From: Paramecium pentaurelia
Taxonomy: Eukaryota > Ciliophora > Oligohymenophorea > Peniculida > Parameciidae
Direction of reading: 5' to 3'
Assembly (NCBI GenBank): GCA_905183005.1
Contig: CAJJDO010000007.1
Span: 620,001 to 684,000, forward strand
DNA: 64,000 nucleotides
The notes under the pieces were generated by a model, which made no database searches, was not told the DNA's origin, and worked only from the letters and a program-made list of their open reading frames with translations. Numbering within the stretch: the stretch's first letter is position 1; each line of letters begins with the position of its first letter. Of this stretch, positions 35,739 through 47,785 are shown one piece after another. The translations under genes were made by a program, and so were the position numbers.

Positions 35739-38141
35739 ATGTTTGAGCAGTAATCTAAAGCAACAGAATATTTACATTTGATTTTAAATATAGCTATTTC
35801 CTCTCTTTTTGCAGTATTGGAATAGCTAATGTGTAATATTGCAGGGGCAATAATTTGGGATCTAGTATTTATTCCTTGTGGTATAATATTCTCATTACTA
35901 TACATAACTCAATATTTTCATTGGAATAAAGGTATAACAAATAGATTCAATTAGGTGATTTATCTTCATTTTTTTTTTGGGTCCTAGTAATGAAGAGAAT
36001 ATTTGTTTTTGGAATTAATGAAGGAGAGTTTATCTACTTTTTATTTGGATTATTAAATGGAATTTATACAAACAAATTAAATGTTAAGGATAAGAAAAAG
36101 TATTATTGGAAGTCTAAAACAATCATTTAAGTTTTAGTTTTATCTGCTTTGATAATATTTAATTTGATGCAAGAAGATAGAGAATAAAGTATAACTTTAA
36201 CAATAATTATCATAATTGTTTCAATAATAATAGGCATTAATGATAATATTGATTTATAAAATTAAACAACAAAGTCAGAAGAATATTAAACAGATTTAAA
36301 ACACCATTAATTTGAAATTAAGAAATCTCAAACTACAATAGTTTAAATGTAATAATAATAATAGCAATATTAATAATAGTACTAATAATATTAATAATTA
36401 TAATAAAAATCTAATTGGGAATAATATTAATAATAAACAGATGAGTGGATTTGCAAGATGGATTTGAACAAATATTCCTTAATAGAAAGTTTAAATTCTT
36501 GTGAATAAAATTATGCAATGAGAAAATCCTTAGGGGATTATAAAATTTCAATTTAATAATTATTTCAAAATTTAATGATTACAAGCCAATCTACTAATTT
36601 ATAATAATCAATTAATTTATGGTCAGAAATATTGGAAACTAATTCATTGTAAAATTGGCTTGAAAAAAACTTTTTTTCAGAGAGTTCAGCAGGTAAATTA
36701 GAATAAGCCAGATAAAAATAATATAGATATAATATTGATGGTATTTAAGGAATACAAGAGGATTAATTATCAATAATTTCACCTTATAATGAAGGTAGAA
36801 ACAATTATAATAGAGATCAAGTTCATGAATTATCTGGATTATCAGCTATTTAATAACATGGAGATATGCAAGGATCTAATTCAGTTTTATCTAATAAGAC
36901 AACTTTAGGTTGTTATTTTTTGATAAATTAACTAAAGATAGAGATGAGTGTATCAATATTTTTGATGGAAGATGAATTAGATACTAAAAAATCAATTTTA
37001 ATTTTGGTAATAAGAAATATTGACAAAGAATTTAAAAAAATGAAAACAAGTATTGAGAAAACTGAATAATAGAGAATTGTATTCTATAAATATATAAAAA
37101 GAGTAGCTGATGATGTTAGTTAGATATTATAATAAATAATGCATATAAAAATGAAATTAGATTAGCGTTAAAAGTAATATATTATAATAAACTAAAAGAG
37201 AATTTGAAAAGATAAAGTAAAGCAACTTTATTTCATTATCTTTTTGTGATGATAATGCATTTGTCAAGTCTGAAAGAATGATAGGAGATGTGAAACTATC
37301 ACAACATTTATGTGTGCCTAATTAACCTTCTGGATTAAACTTAAATTAAAAAGTGACGTCATCTATAAGTTAGAATCATGATACTTAGGAGGAATAATTA
37401 TAGAAATTATATTCAATTTCATTACCAAGTGAGTTAATAAAATAAATAGATAAATGGTAATCAAATTTATTATTGATGGAATAAAATAATTTTAATTTTT
37501 TTGAATTATTTTCAACTATTGAATTTAAAACTAATAAATTTAATTTTATTAAGAGTTTAAACAGTGTAAAGGATTTATTTAAACATGATAATTTTATATC
37601 AAAATATAATATCACAATTTCATTTGAATTGCATAATGAAAACGAAATGGTATTGACATCAGATAAACGAAAAATAAAATAAGTGCTTATGAATATAATA
37701 AAAAATTCGATTTAATCTTTTGATTATAATTAATCAAGAAGTTAATCTGAAAAGTTGACTGTTATGTCAACCGAATAAAAATAAGATATAAAATAATAAG
37801 AATTAAAAGTATAAAATACTATCATAATAAAATCATGGGCAGATGAGGATAAAATAATTGTAGAGGTAATTGATAATGGTGGAGGAATTAAATAAGATAT
37901 GCTCAAAAATAGAATCTAAGATTGTAAATTAGGATTACAAGCATGTCGTAAAATTTTGAAACATCTTTCACATGATCCTAGGAAACCATTAGAGATTATT
38001 AATTATGTGAAAACTAAAGATGGAATCAAGGGAACTCTTGTACAATTTACTTTATCTAAATAATTTGTACCTACTTAATCAAATGAAGAAAATGTATTCT
38101 CTGATTCATTGACTATGAATAACAAAGTTGAATTAAATTGA
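35739..38141 (+). CDS. Multi-span membrane histidine-kinase-like protein
   Basis: A 784-residue protein after removing introns at 35932-35954 (23 nt) and 37174-37198 (25 nt). The N-terminal ~170 residues have about six hydrophobic segments (LILNIAISSLFAVLEQL, DLVFIPCGIIFSLLYITQYF, FFFWVLVMKRIFVFG, IYFLFGLLNGIY, QVLVLSALIIFNLM, LTIIIIIVSIIIGI). A Gln-rich linker encoded largely by TAA and TAG follows. The C-terminus is a GHKL ATPase domain: N box VLMNIIKNSIQSF, G1 box DNGGGI, G2-like LGLQACRKILKHL and GTLVQFTLSK. No canonical HE/HD phospho-acceptor motif and no receiver domain is visible. It could be a two-component sensor kinase or an ATP-binding sensor without histidine phosphorylation. Confidence 0.8.
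36349..36412 (+). repeat. Gln tract encoded by TAA/TAG
   Basis: Low-complexity run of TAA, TAG, CAA and TAT codons within the histidine-kinase-like gene, encoding Gln with interspersed Tyr. In the standard code it would be a wall of stops. Confidence 0.8.
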
Positions 38142-38474
38142 TATAAATTTATTATTATATAATATCTCCTAATAACAGAGTCTTATCAAAAAAAGATTAC
38201 ATAAATAATATTAAAAATTGGTCATTTAATTATACCAGAGTTGAAATCATATAAAATAATTCCTCAATAATTATAATAAATATTTCATTAAAATTCAAAA
38301 GAATAATTACTTGTGAGGAATTATAACAAGATGGTATTGGTATTTAAAATCATTATCATTAATTTTAAAATGGTTAATGGAGACTTAACACACATCTATA
38401 ATAATAGAATAAGTGATGACAATTATTATAGAATATAAATTTATATATTTAAATCTATTGTCAATATTTATGGA
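38142..38474. other. Intergenic
   Basis: A+T-rich spacer with no supported gene. Confidence 0.35.
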
Positions 38475-38696
38475 ATGGCTTAGAAGATTTTTACTTTAAG
38501 AATATTATTAATAGCATCAATAGTTATTATTGTAATAGAAGTGATTATTGCAGATGTTGAACATGTATATTTATTTCAATTCTTATTTGTACAGATGTTG
38601 AGAAAAGTATTAATTGTTTTTAGAAAGAAATAATATATGCAGGAATAATAATAAGATTCTATTCATGATAATCATATTTAATTAATTGAAAAATGA
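38475..38696 (+). CDS. Possible small membrane protein
   Basis: A 73-residue frame, ATG at 38475 to TGA at 38694-38696. One hydrophobic segment (FTLRILLIASIVIIVIEVII) is followed by a polar, Gln-rich tail. The frame stays open beyond the TGA, but that part is antisense to the coiled-coil gene that ends at 38708, so it is not used. The only support is a plausible transmembrane segment; a missed 5' exon is possible. Confidence 0.4.
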
Positions 38697-38707
38697 TATT
38701 AAAGGTT

Positions 38708-40683
38708 TCATTTAATGGATTTTAATGATGAATTTGTTTTTAATGCAGTTGATTATTTCATCTATTTTATTGGTGTTATGTTTGATTTTAGTTTGGCTAG
38801 TTAATTCAAAGATTTAGAAATTGATAATACACTTCTTCTACTTGGACTTTTGTTTATACCATTTAAATTGAGATTGGATATTATCTATTCTAAATTGTAT
38901 TTTTATTCCTACAATTAAGATAGTTAATTATTCATTTACAATATTTCCTATTCTAATTAAGCTTTATTTGGTTTTATCTTATTAATCATTTAATCTTAAA
39001 CCATTTATATTTATTATTTTATTTCAAAAACCTTATTATTTATTTCATTTTCTTGTTTTTAAAATTAATCCATTTTCTTTTTAAATTCCTATTCCATATA
39101 CTAAATTTCCTATTCTATTTTACTAGTTCTTTCTAGATAATGTTTTTCATTTTAATTCAAATGTTCAATCTCTCTTTTCAATTTACTTAATTATTAAACA
39201 ACTTATTTGAATTAAGGTAATATCTATTGATCAACCATAAATATATTTGTATTTATTGCCTATTCAGAACTCTCATATTTTTCAATCAATTTCATAATAT
39301 TAATAAATTGCATCTATTATTAAAATTAAATTAATACATTTTCCTTATCTTATATCAACTAAGTTATTTCTTATTAAATACTGACAAGCATCTTATCATA
39401 ATCTTAATGCTCTTTCATTTATTATAACTATTCTTTATTCATAGTTTTGTACATATCATAAGCTTCTAAGGCAGACTACTCTATCATACTATGGAATTAA
39501 TCTTAAGCACTTTCTTAAGTTTGAAAAAATACATTTACTCATTTATTTTGAATTGTTCTTATTACTCTTCAAAATCTTTAATCATTAATCTTTTCATCTG
39601 AATTTAATTATCAATTTCTGATATATTATTCTAAATCTATAGTTCCTCTCCATATTATCTTAGTGTTTATTTCATTTCCTATAATTAATTTTATATTAAT
39701 TTCTATTGCATTGAAACTATTATAAATTATTCTAATTATGTAATGAATTCCTTCATGCTTGCCCAATTAGTGCCTTAATTTGAATTCTTAAATAAATTAT
39801 TTCTAAATAATTAAAGATAATGTGTCAATTTAGTATTAAAATCACTTTAATCAATTGATTACACATCATTCTATTATAAAAATTCTTAAAATAAATTGTC
39901 TGGATGAGCTAAATTTAAACTTTTATGTAATGGAATAATTTTATTTCTTTAAACCTTAATTTTTTAATTAGCTTAATGTAATTGAACTTCTAATAATGTA
40001 GCTTAATGTTACAATCCTAATTATTATTACTTTTCTTCTCTCTATTATTATAAGAGTTTAATCTCTTTATCTTATATTGCTATCTAATTTCCATTTTCTT
40101 AATGTTTTTTACAATTTGTAAAGTACATCTAAGAAATCATAAATAATTATTCATTTTAATTCTTAATTTATTCAACAAATTCTTCCAATTCTTCTTTTTA
40201 TCCTACTAACTCTGCTCTTTGTAATAAATGAGTGTTTAAGTCCTCTTATAATATTTGTTTAGTTTCTATCATTTAACAATATAATTCGTTAGCTGATTAT
40301 TTTTATTTAATAAATCCTTAATGCTCTTTATTAATAGTTTCATATAAACTTTTAAGCTTATTAAATTCAGATTCATAATAATCAAACACTTAGCTTTACT
40401 ATCTATCAATATCTAATTAGATTTAAGAATAGCTATTTTATAATATTAATAATTACTTTTGCTCTTCTAATCTAAGATCTGATAATTATTTTTGAAGACT
40501 GTCATAATCAATTGATTTCATAGTATTATTTCCAAGCAATACATTAATCTTTTATTTTATCAATTGTTGGTAATTATATATACGTTTGTTGATTTAATCT
40601 AACTATTCAAATAGGTAATCCTATTCATCGTTTTCATCTCTTTTTTTTGCAGGGCTATCTGAAATGAATTTCTAAGATAACAT
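38708..40683 (-). CDS. Long coiled-coil protein
   Basis: A 648-residue protein after removing a 29-nt intron (39510-39538). It is almost entirely heptad-like coiled coil, very rich in Gln, Glu, Lys and Leu, with most Gln encoded by TAA. The N-terminus KFISDSPAKKRDENDEQDYL could be a phosphorylated, disordered tail, and the C-terminus is Ser/Lys-rich (SPSRRSVLSISKSLNQLAKL). No motor, GRIP or other domain seen. Likely a structural component of the cytoskeleton, basal body or cilium; the specific identity is unknown. Its stop codon lies 11 bp from that of the convergent small frame. Confidence 0.8.
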
Positions 40684-40791
40684 AGTTTAACGATAATATT
40701 ATTTAAAATTAAATTTGTAAGTTTTTTTTCATTTGCCACATTTAATAAAGAGAAACTAGAAATAGTCAAATATTAATATTTTAAATATTCA

Positions 40792-41477
40792 ATGACTTCT
40801 TATTGTGATACAACTCCTTAGAAAATGCTCTAAAATTATAGCACAGATCATTCTTAAAGATATGTCTCTCCATGTAGTGATGATTCTGACTAAGACTCTT
40901 AGAATCTAATTAAATAACCTACGATCAGAAAGAAGAGTTTTGCAACTCCTGGTGATAAAAATGATTAATCTGATGGCAAAAGACAATAATTAAGAACTAA
41001 ATTCTGTAGGAACTTTCAAGAAAAAGGTTATTGCCAATACAAAGACAAGGTACATTTAAATGAAATGAAAGTGTTCTTTTATACATGAGCCATACAGAAT
41101 AGAGAACTTTACCAATAGACGAACTAAACCTTGTAGATGTTTCTTTTCAATGGGTGTTTGCCCATTTGGTCTAAATTGCCAGTATGCTCACTATGAAGTT
41201 ATTGATAAAGAGGAACTACGAGATTTTGTTGAGAAGACTTTTAGGGAATAAAAACTTATGGTTCCCCTACATCCAAGTATAAATTTAATCATCATAATTA
41301 GATAAATTGTAGCTAGATATCAGAAAAGACCTACAAAGATTTTAACATTTGTATAAAATTTTTGGAAGAAAATTAAGTTTTAGAAGAGATGATTTACTTG
41401 TCAATATATGCAGAGAGTATTATTATATTCTATATAAAAAGAAGAAATTCCATTTTCCTTAGACTTTGCTAAAGTGA
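40792..41477 (+). CDS. Tandem CCCH zinc-finger RNA-binding protein (tristetraprolin-like)
   Basis: A 212-residue protein after removing introns at 41050-41071 (22 nt) and 41277-41301 (25 nt). Two CCCH fingers stand in tandem: KFCRNFQEKGYCQYKDKCSF with IH (C-x8-C-x5-C-x3-H) and PCRCFFSMGVCPFGLNCQYA with H (C-x7-C-x5-C-x3-H). The first finger is completed only after intron removal. The pair resembles TTP/TIS11 proteins, which bind AU-rich mRNA 3' regions and promote decay. The N-terminal 70 residues are Ser/Gln-rich and the C-terminal 60 are basic. The role in mRNA turnover is inferred from the fingers. Confidence 0.85.
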
Positions 41478-41812
41478 GGTACAGGAATTCGATGACCTTC
41501 TTTAATGATTCACCTAATATATATATATATATAATTATTCTATAATACTAAAATCATTTATAAGGTCTAATCAATAAAATAGAATAGAATCTAAATCTAT
41601 GCAGATTAGCATGCCAAATATATATTAAAAATTTATTTATTTAATAAATAGAAACTTGATAAATCCCTCAAATATCTTAAATAAAATTCAGTCTTAACTA
41701 TAAGATTCAATCAAATATATTAGAATAAGAATTTTAATAAAAATATTTTAAAAACGATAAATATAAAAAAATTATTATCATTATATAAATAAATTAAAAT
41801 CGAAATTTTGAT
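41478..41812. other. Intergenic between convergent genes
   Basis: A+T-rich spacer with a TA dinucleotide run at about 41520-41532. No supported gene. Confidence 0.4.
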
Positions 41813-43394
41813 TCATTCAGTTTAATACAGTGCCTTCACCATAGGCAATATGTTTTAACCATTATCTTTCCATTCCTCAATACATTATTAAGCCCAAGAA
41901 GTATAGACTTATTTTTCAGATTAATTTCTCTATTACATTTGTACAGATTCCTTCAATTCTTACATATATTAGTTTCTACGTTGCTACTTTTTAGCTTCCT
42001 TGTATAAATACTCATATTACTATCTATATTTTCTAATATTCTTATAAATCTTTATTCCTTTTTTTCAATACATCATTTTATAGCTATTCAACTTATTCTA
42101 ATTACTCTAATGCTTTTAATTTTTATTTAAAATCTACTTCCTATTCAGCTTATTAATTAGCCTTTCTTTATTATTAAATTTAAAGTTATTTTAATCTCAT
42201 AGTTTCTGCATCCTAAACCATTTATATTTTTTCTAATTCTTTCTATTTAATTTCTTCATCTTATTTTTATTTAAGTTCTTAGGCATGTTTTTAAATGGTT
42301 TACATATAATTATCTTCTTATTATTTTTATTGTTCTACTCTAAGATCATAAATCTATTTTCTCAATTATTCTTTTTTCTACTATTTCTAATTTTCCTAAA
42401 TACTATAAAAGTTATTTTATACTCTATCTTTTCTCATCTATAATACTTTCTCTTTGTGATATTCATGCTCAATTATTTTCTTATCCTCTTCTTCTAATAT
42501 ACTTTTTTCATTTTCTTATAATTCTCTTCTCTTTTCCATAAATTCTTCATGTTCTTTGAGTAATTTTTACTACTTATTTTTGATATCTTATTTTTATTAT
42601 CTAAATTATTCTAAATGATTACTCTCTAAGTATTTCATCTTCTTCTGCTTTTTTCTTAATTAATTATCCTTCTTGTTTATCTAACATCATTTCCTTCAAA
42701 TATCTCTCCTTAACTTACTTATGTTAATCAGCTAAGATCTCATTGCATTCTTTTTTCTTCTTTGCTTATTTCTCTTTTCTAATCATTAATTCCTATTCTT
42801 TATAATATTCTTTCATTTCATATTCTTTTTCCTTTTCTTCTTCATGTATTATTTTAAGTTCTTTTTATTCTTTATTAATTGCATTTAATTATTCATTAAT
42901 TCTCTCAACTTCACTTAACATCATTTAAGCTTTTAAATTACGAACACTATATTTTTGTAAATTTTATCATACTCAGCTCTTTAATCAAATATTTTTTAAT
43001 TTGATTCTTTTACAAGTTCATTTTTAAGTCTCTCTTAATATTCTTCTTCTTCTTTATCAACTTTTCTTCTTTCCTCTTCTTCTTTAGTAAATCTCTCTAA
43101 TTTTTCAGCCTCTTTTTATTATCTCTATTTAGTTATTCTTTAAGCCCAAAGTCTTTAATTATCAAGTGTCTATTAATGTAGTTTATGTTACCTTTTTGAT
43201 TTGTTTTTCACCTTAAATATGATTTTTAATCTAATATAATTCACTTAAACCAATAACTGATACTGAATTTATTTACTCTTATTTAATACTTGGTAATTAA
43301 ACAGATTGCTAATTTACTTAAATTCTTAAAATACAACTTTTGATTAAACAGCTGCCTACTCTTCTGTTGAATATCTTGATTTTTATTTACTCAT
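41813..43394 (-). CDS. CFAP210: CFAP210 (CCDC173)-like ciliary microtubule inner protein
   Basis: A 487-residue helical protein after removing five introns (26, 22, 26, 22 and 22 nt; exact reading frame). It follows the CCDC173/CFAP210 pattern: LWAQRITKQRQQKEAEKLER, then KVDKEEEEYQ, KAQMMLSEVERINEQLNAIN, and KKKKECNEILADQHKQVKE. These match in order the human protein's conserved blocks (SW..TI, LLLTEVL, KALAEDHLKQIKE) as I remember them. CFAP210 is a trichohyalin/plectin-homology-type protein lining the inner wall of ciliary doublet microtubules, where it interacts with CFAP45 and CFAP53. Assignment by remembered pattern; other coiled-coil ciliary proteins are possible. Confidence 0.75.
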
Positions 43395-43530
43395 TATTTT
43401 ATATAATTAAATAATAGTGAATATTATAATCCATATATTTTATACTTAATTAAAAAAAATAACATTATAAATTTAATTTATTTTTTATATATATTAATTA
43501 ATTGGTATGAGAATGTGAATTAAAACAAAA

Positions 43531-44743
43531 TCATTATTGAAGGGTTTATAGATTTTGTGAAGGTTTCTTTTCTATTCTTATATTTGAGACTTCAAAATAT
43601 TTTGGCATCGAAAATTTTTTTTTTATTGATGCAAATTATTTTTTATCTTGATTTTGTAATAAACTGCACATTTCTTTTGCGCAATTTCTAATTTCTATTT
43701 CATTTAAACCAGTAAGAGGAACCATCTAATCTTAATTCCATGATGGATGGATTCTTCTAATCTTATGGACCAAATAAATAGAAGCACTAGCCAAAACATT
43801 ATTTGAAAATTTGATTAATGAATATTCTAAAATTGATAGTTCTATTAAATATCTAAAAATAATTTAAATATTTATATTACCTTGCTAACATATAATTTTT
43901 TTAATCTAATTTTGCTGTTTCTTAATAAACATTCAACATTCTTAAAGGACTTGTTGTAAGTAAGTCAAATCCCAATAATGAGATTATTTTTCCTTCTGTT
44001 GCTAAAATCTCTTCTTTTGTATATGCATTATCACAAACATAAACAAGATCCCTTACATGAGGAACAGAATAAACTTCTTCGTATTTTGATGCTATAAATA
44101 AGGCTGTAACTCCATAAAGTTAAAATTTGGATTTCGATATCTATTGAATTTCAAGTACTCTCAAATTAATACTTTATTTACCTATCAATTATTGAAATAG
44201 TTAAAAATAATGTTTCTGTATCTAATTTAAATTTAAAATGAACATCGACTATCCAATCAAGTAAAATACTGCGCATTTTTTCTGTAATCTCAGTTTGAAA
44301 TTAAAAAGCATTCATTTTGTAATTTGATCGACACTACATTAAATTAGGTTTATTACACTTTTTTCTTTCATATATGTCACTATTTCCTTTTTATATGCAT
44401 TGACAGATTATGGATTATCAATTCTTTAGGGCAATAAAAAACTTTTATTTGTTAATAATGTAGTAACTCCACTTGTAATACTGAGGTTTCTTCCATTACG
44501 TAAAGGCATAGGCATATTAGAATCTGTTTTGACTCTATGAAATCCTTCTTTTGTACGATTACTAGATTCATCATTCAATTTCAATTATGGTTTTTAAGGT
44601 GGAATCATAGTATGGAATGAGTTTGATGACTTGTCTCTGAGTGCCATTGATGACTATACTCTTTGATGTTTGGTGGCATAGTTGAAATTTTCTTTATCAT
44701 AATCAGCAATGCAAAATAAGCGTGGGATTTGATTTGTTTTCAT
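43531..44743 (-). CDS. B/A-type cyclin
   Basis: A 379-residue protein after removing three introns (23, 22 and 28 nt). The cyclin box is clear: EITEKMRSILLDWIVDVHFK, then LDTETLFLTISIIDR, LYGVTALFIASKYEEVYSV, VRDLVYVCDNAYTKEEIL and LLGFDLLTTSPLRML. The second fold contains ASASIYLVHKIRR. MRSILLDWIVDVH is the diagnostic helix of mitotic A/B cyclins, the regulatory subunits of Cdk1/2 kinases. I see no clear RxxLxxIxN destruction box in the first 110 residues (RVQSSMALRDKSSN is the nearest basic segment). Confidence 0.93.
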
Positions 44744-44794
44744 TTTGAATATAAATTATTTAACGGAAAAATACTATTAAATTAAATTAATTAT

Positions 44795-45773
44795 TCATTT
44801 ACGAGTACCTTTGGCTCTTAAATCGTAAAACTTTTTTTCTACTTTTTTATCCATCTCTTTTTATGTTTTATTATTTGAAATAAAACCCCACTTTCAAATT
44901 AATATTAATTAAAAAATACCTCTTCTTCTATTTTAGTAATAGATGTTTATTAATCATTATTACTATGATTATCAACCGAAGGCCTTGATCTTTTGTATAT
45001 TGAATTATATCTGCTGTTTTATTCTCTAGAATTTGGATAAAGAAAAAGTTTCTACTATCCATTTTATGGATCAATTTTTATGGAATTGTTTGAAATATTG
45101 TGAGGACTATTATCATCTAATTAACCTTTCTGTTCATTTTCTTCATAATCCATTTATATCAAAGTCAATTATTTTGATGTATCCTTTGGTGGATCATCAT
45201 TATTTTTTTTTTTAGCACTTTAATTATGAGGCCAACAACTAGGATTAGTAGTAGTTTATCTGAAAATGTTGTCTGTTTATTTTTAATAAAATAGAACATA
45301 AGCATATTAATTAACTATTGCTTTTTCCAAATCTTGAATCTAGAATCAGATTAATAATACCTTAAGAACTGAATCATCATTATACATATACCATTAATTA
45401 TCAAGTCTATGTTTACAAATGGAGATATAATGACCATATTATAATGAACCATGATGTTATGCAACTGCATATAAATTATAAATAGTGTTATCCTATTCAA
45501 AACAATAAGGAGACATATTTAAATCATTAATAGGGAAATTAACCTTTTAAGTTATTTTACCTGTCTATTTAGATCCATATTCAAATCTCTTAAGATGAAT
45601 AATTAGAATATTTGGTAATTTCCATATTTAAATCCCTTTTTTACAATCTCTAGTTTCTTAGCATTTAGGACATTTCCATTATATTGTTTCTTCTTATTAA
45701 AATTGATCTAAGCATTCTGTTAATTAGCAAACAGTTTCTTATTTTAACTAGGAGCTCCCAAGTGATTTAGATA

Positions 45774-45806
<33 letters not shown>

Positions 45807-46651
45807 TAATAGGCAAATTTAGAAATAAGAATGGTTCCCATTTATGACTTTGATAACGACATGTTTTACACTCCACTTTAGATTTTAACTATCCCTAAAA
45901 CAAATCAACCACAATACTCTTATTGATTTTTAGATGTTCACCCCATGATTCTGCAGCCCATTCTTCTTTTGGTTCACCTATATAATCCTTTTCTTTAATT
46001 ATCTCCTTCTTTTTACATCTATTCAAATCTTCATGAATAATATCTAATAAATAACTCAACAACTCTTGACAATCCTCCTACTCTAATTAAATGTGTTAAT
46101 AATTTACATCCTATTTCAAATCTCTTTGAGTATTTCTAAATCAGCATCAATAACTTCAAAGGATCTACCCAATTCTCATATAATTTTTATTTATTTTGCT
46201 AATCCGAAGGTTTACTCTTATGTTCTTTACTTGACATTCCAATACTTCTTTCATCCTTCCAAATATCACTCAATAATTAAGCAAAACATTCAGTAACTTA
46301 CCCTCTTGATCCTAATTTGCTATTCTTGTTAATTTCCTTTTCAAAAACTTTTGATAACATATAATCAAGTAAAGGCTATGTATGACTTAAACAATGTATT
46401 GCGCAATTGAAATAACAAGTGTTACCTAAATTCTTCAATCCCACTACACCATGTATTACCTTAATTGGCTCTTTATTCTCCTCATTTCTTAAAGTTAATG
46501 GGATAGTAAGATAGCCTTATTTAAGCTTCTAATATGGATCTGATATTTTTAATTTCTATTTATCTGTTGTCTTTAAATTAGCCAAATGATTAGATGATGA
46601 TTCTACATAAACAACAGGAATTGTAAGAGATTTACCTGCTCCACTTCCCAT
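44795..46651 (-). CDS. Ubiquitin-specific protease (USP, peptidase C19)
   Basis: A 595-residue cysteine protease that removes ubiquitin. Three introns (19, 21 and 29 nt) restore one frame. The Cys box GLKNLGNTCYFNCAIHCLSH has catalytic Cys79. GQVTECFAQLLSDIW and DCQELLSYLLDIIHEDLN follow, then two CxxC pairs (CKTC, CPKC) of the zinc ribbon, ILIIHLKRFEYG, and the His box HHGSLQYGHYIS. The catalytic domain ends with YAYVLFYQKQT. The remaining ~125 residues are a disordered Asn/Ser/Lys-rich tail encoded at 44795-45220. Domain order is that of USP4/15-like enzymes without the DUSP domain. A tract of nine Gln, all TAA, interrupts the domain. Confidence 0.92.
45774..45806 (-). repeat. TAA trinucleotide run (nine Gln codons)
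   Basis: Perfect TTA/TAA repeat inside the USP gene, read on the minus strand as consecutive Gln. Liable to length polymorphism. Confidence 0.85.
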
Positions 46652-47785
46652 ATTAATAAAATATATTATTATTTAAGTAATAAACTTAGAATCTCTAATA
46701 AGAAAATTAAGCTATTCTTAAAATATTATAAAATCCTTTTATAATTTCTAATGCCATCCCTATATAGATTTTATAAAAAACTCATAAATTTTTAATAGTT
46801 ATTATTAAAATTTATCTATAATATAATAAATCTATTTAAAAATGACCTTGAAAAACACTTTATTTTATTTATATATCTCCTTAATTCTAAATAAAAACAA
46901 ACAAGACTGATATAAGAATAAATGAGATAAAATAAGTACATTTAATTTAAAATTAAGTAGAATAAAATTAGAAAAACTAAGAATAATATAGATTAAGATA
47001 ATTATTAAAATATGTTTGAATGAGAATAAATAACATATGAATAATTAAAAATAATATTTGTTAAGTTTATCAAAATAAAGTTTATCTTATAATATGAATA
47101 ATTTAATAACCACATTACAAAAATAAAAAAGAAAGATTTATTAGACTATTATATAACTTGCTTAATTTTATAAATCCTCCTTTGTCTATTACTCACTCAA
47201 ATTTAGGTTTTGGAAATAATTGATCATTAGAATTTAGACAATATCAATTTTAAATTAGGTATACTTATTTTGTAATATTTCTCCACAATCGTCTATCAAT
47301 AAAGTATCATTTATTTTTACCTACTTATTCTCCATATTTTACAAGATTTGGGAGAGTTAATAGGGAATTACATGAAAAGTTTGATCATTTTGAATTCATA
47401 TCTTTCATCTTCATTACTAACCAATTTTTATACTGTTTGAATTCCTACTTATCTTAATATTCAAATATTTTTTTATAGATGATCTTATTTTATCTATATT
47501 TGATTCTAATACAGTGATTGATATATAAGATTGATTAAACAGCATATTGATTTATAAAAGAACTTTTAAAAATTGATAATTTTATATATTAATTGATTAA
47601 ATATGATTTAAATAGAATTTTGCTATGAGAATAAATATCAAAATCATTTTAGGTTATGATAATTAGTATTATTTAATAATATATATAACAATATAGGATA
47701 TAAAAGATGAAGTAAAATAAAATATTAATTTTTAGTATATAGATTTTGTTTTATTATTATTTATATTGTCTAATTAAATTGAATA
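46652..47785. other. Gene-poor region, divergent upstream sequence
   Basis: About 1.1 kb between the divergent USP and CFAP45 genes. Minus-strand sequence around 47230-47430 (containing NEDERYEF and FPINSPKSCKIW) can be partly joined with a 28-nt GT..AG intron but has no clear start or end. Left as unresolved. Confidence 0.3.

Noticed and set aside
38715..39060. Plus-strand open frame (MDFNDEFVF...) continuing in frame after the TGA of the small membrane protein
   Set aside because: It is exactly antisense to the 3' end of the 38708-40683 coiled-coil gene, whose codons and intron are consistent; the plus frame is a shadow.
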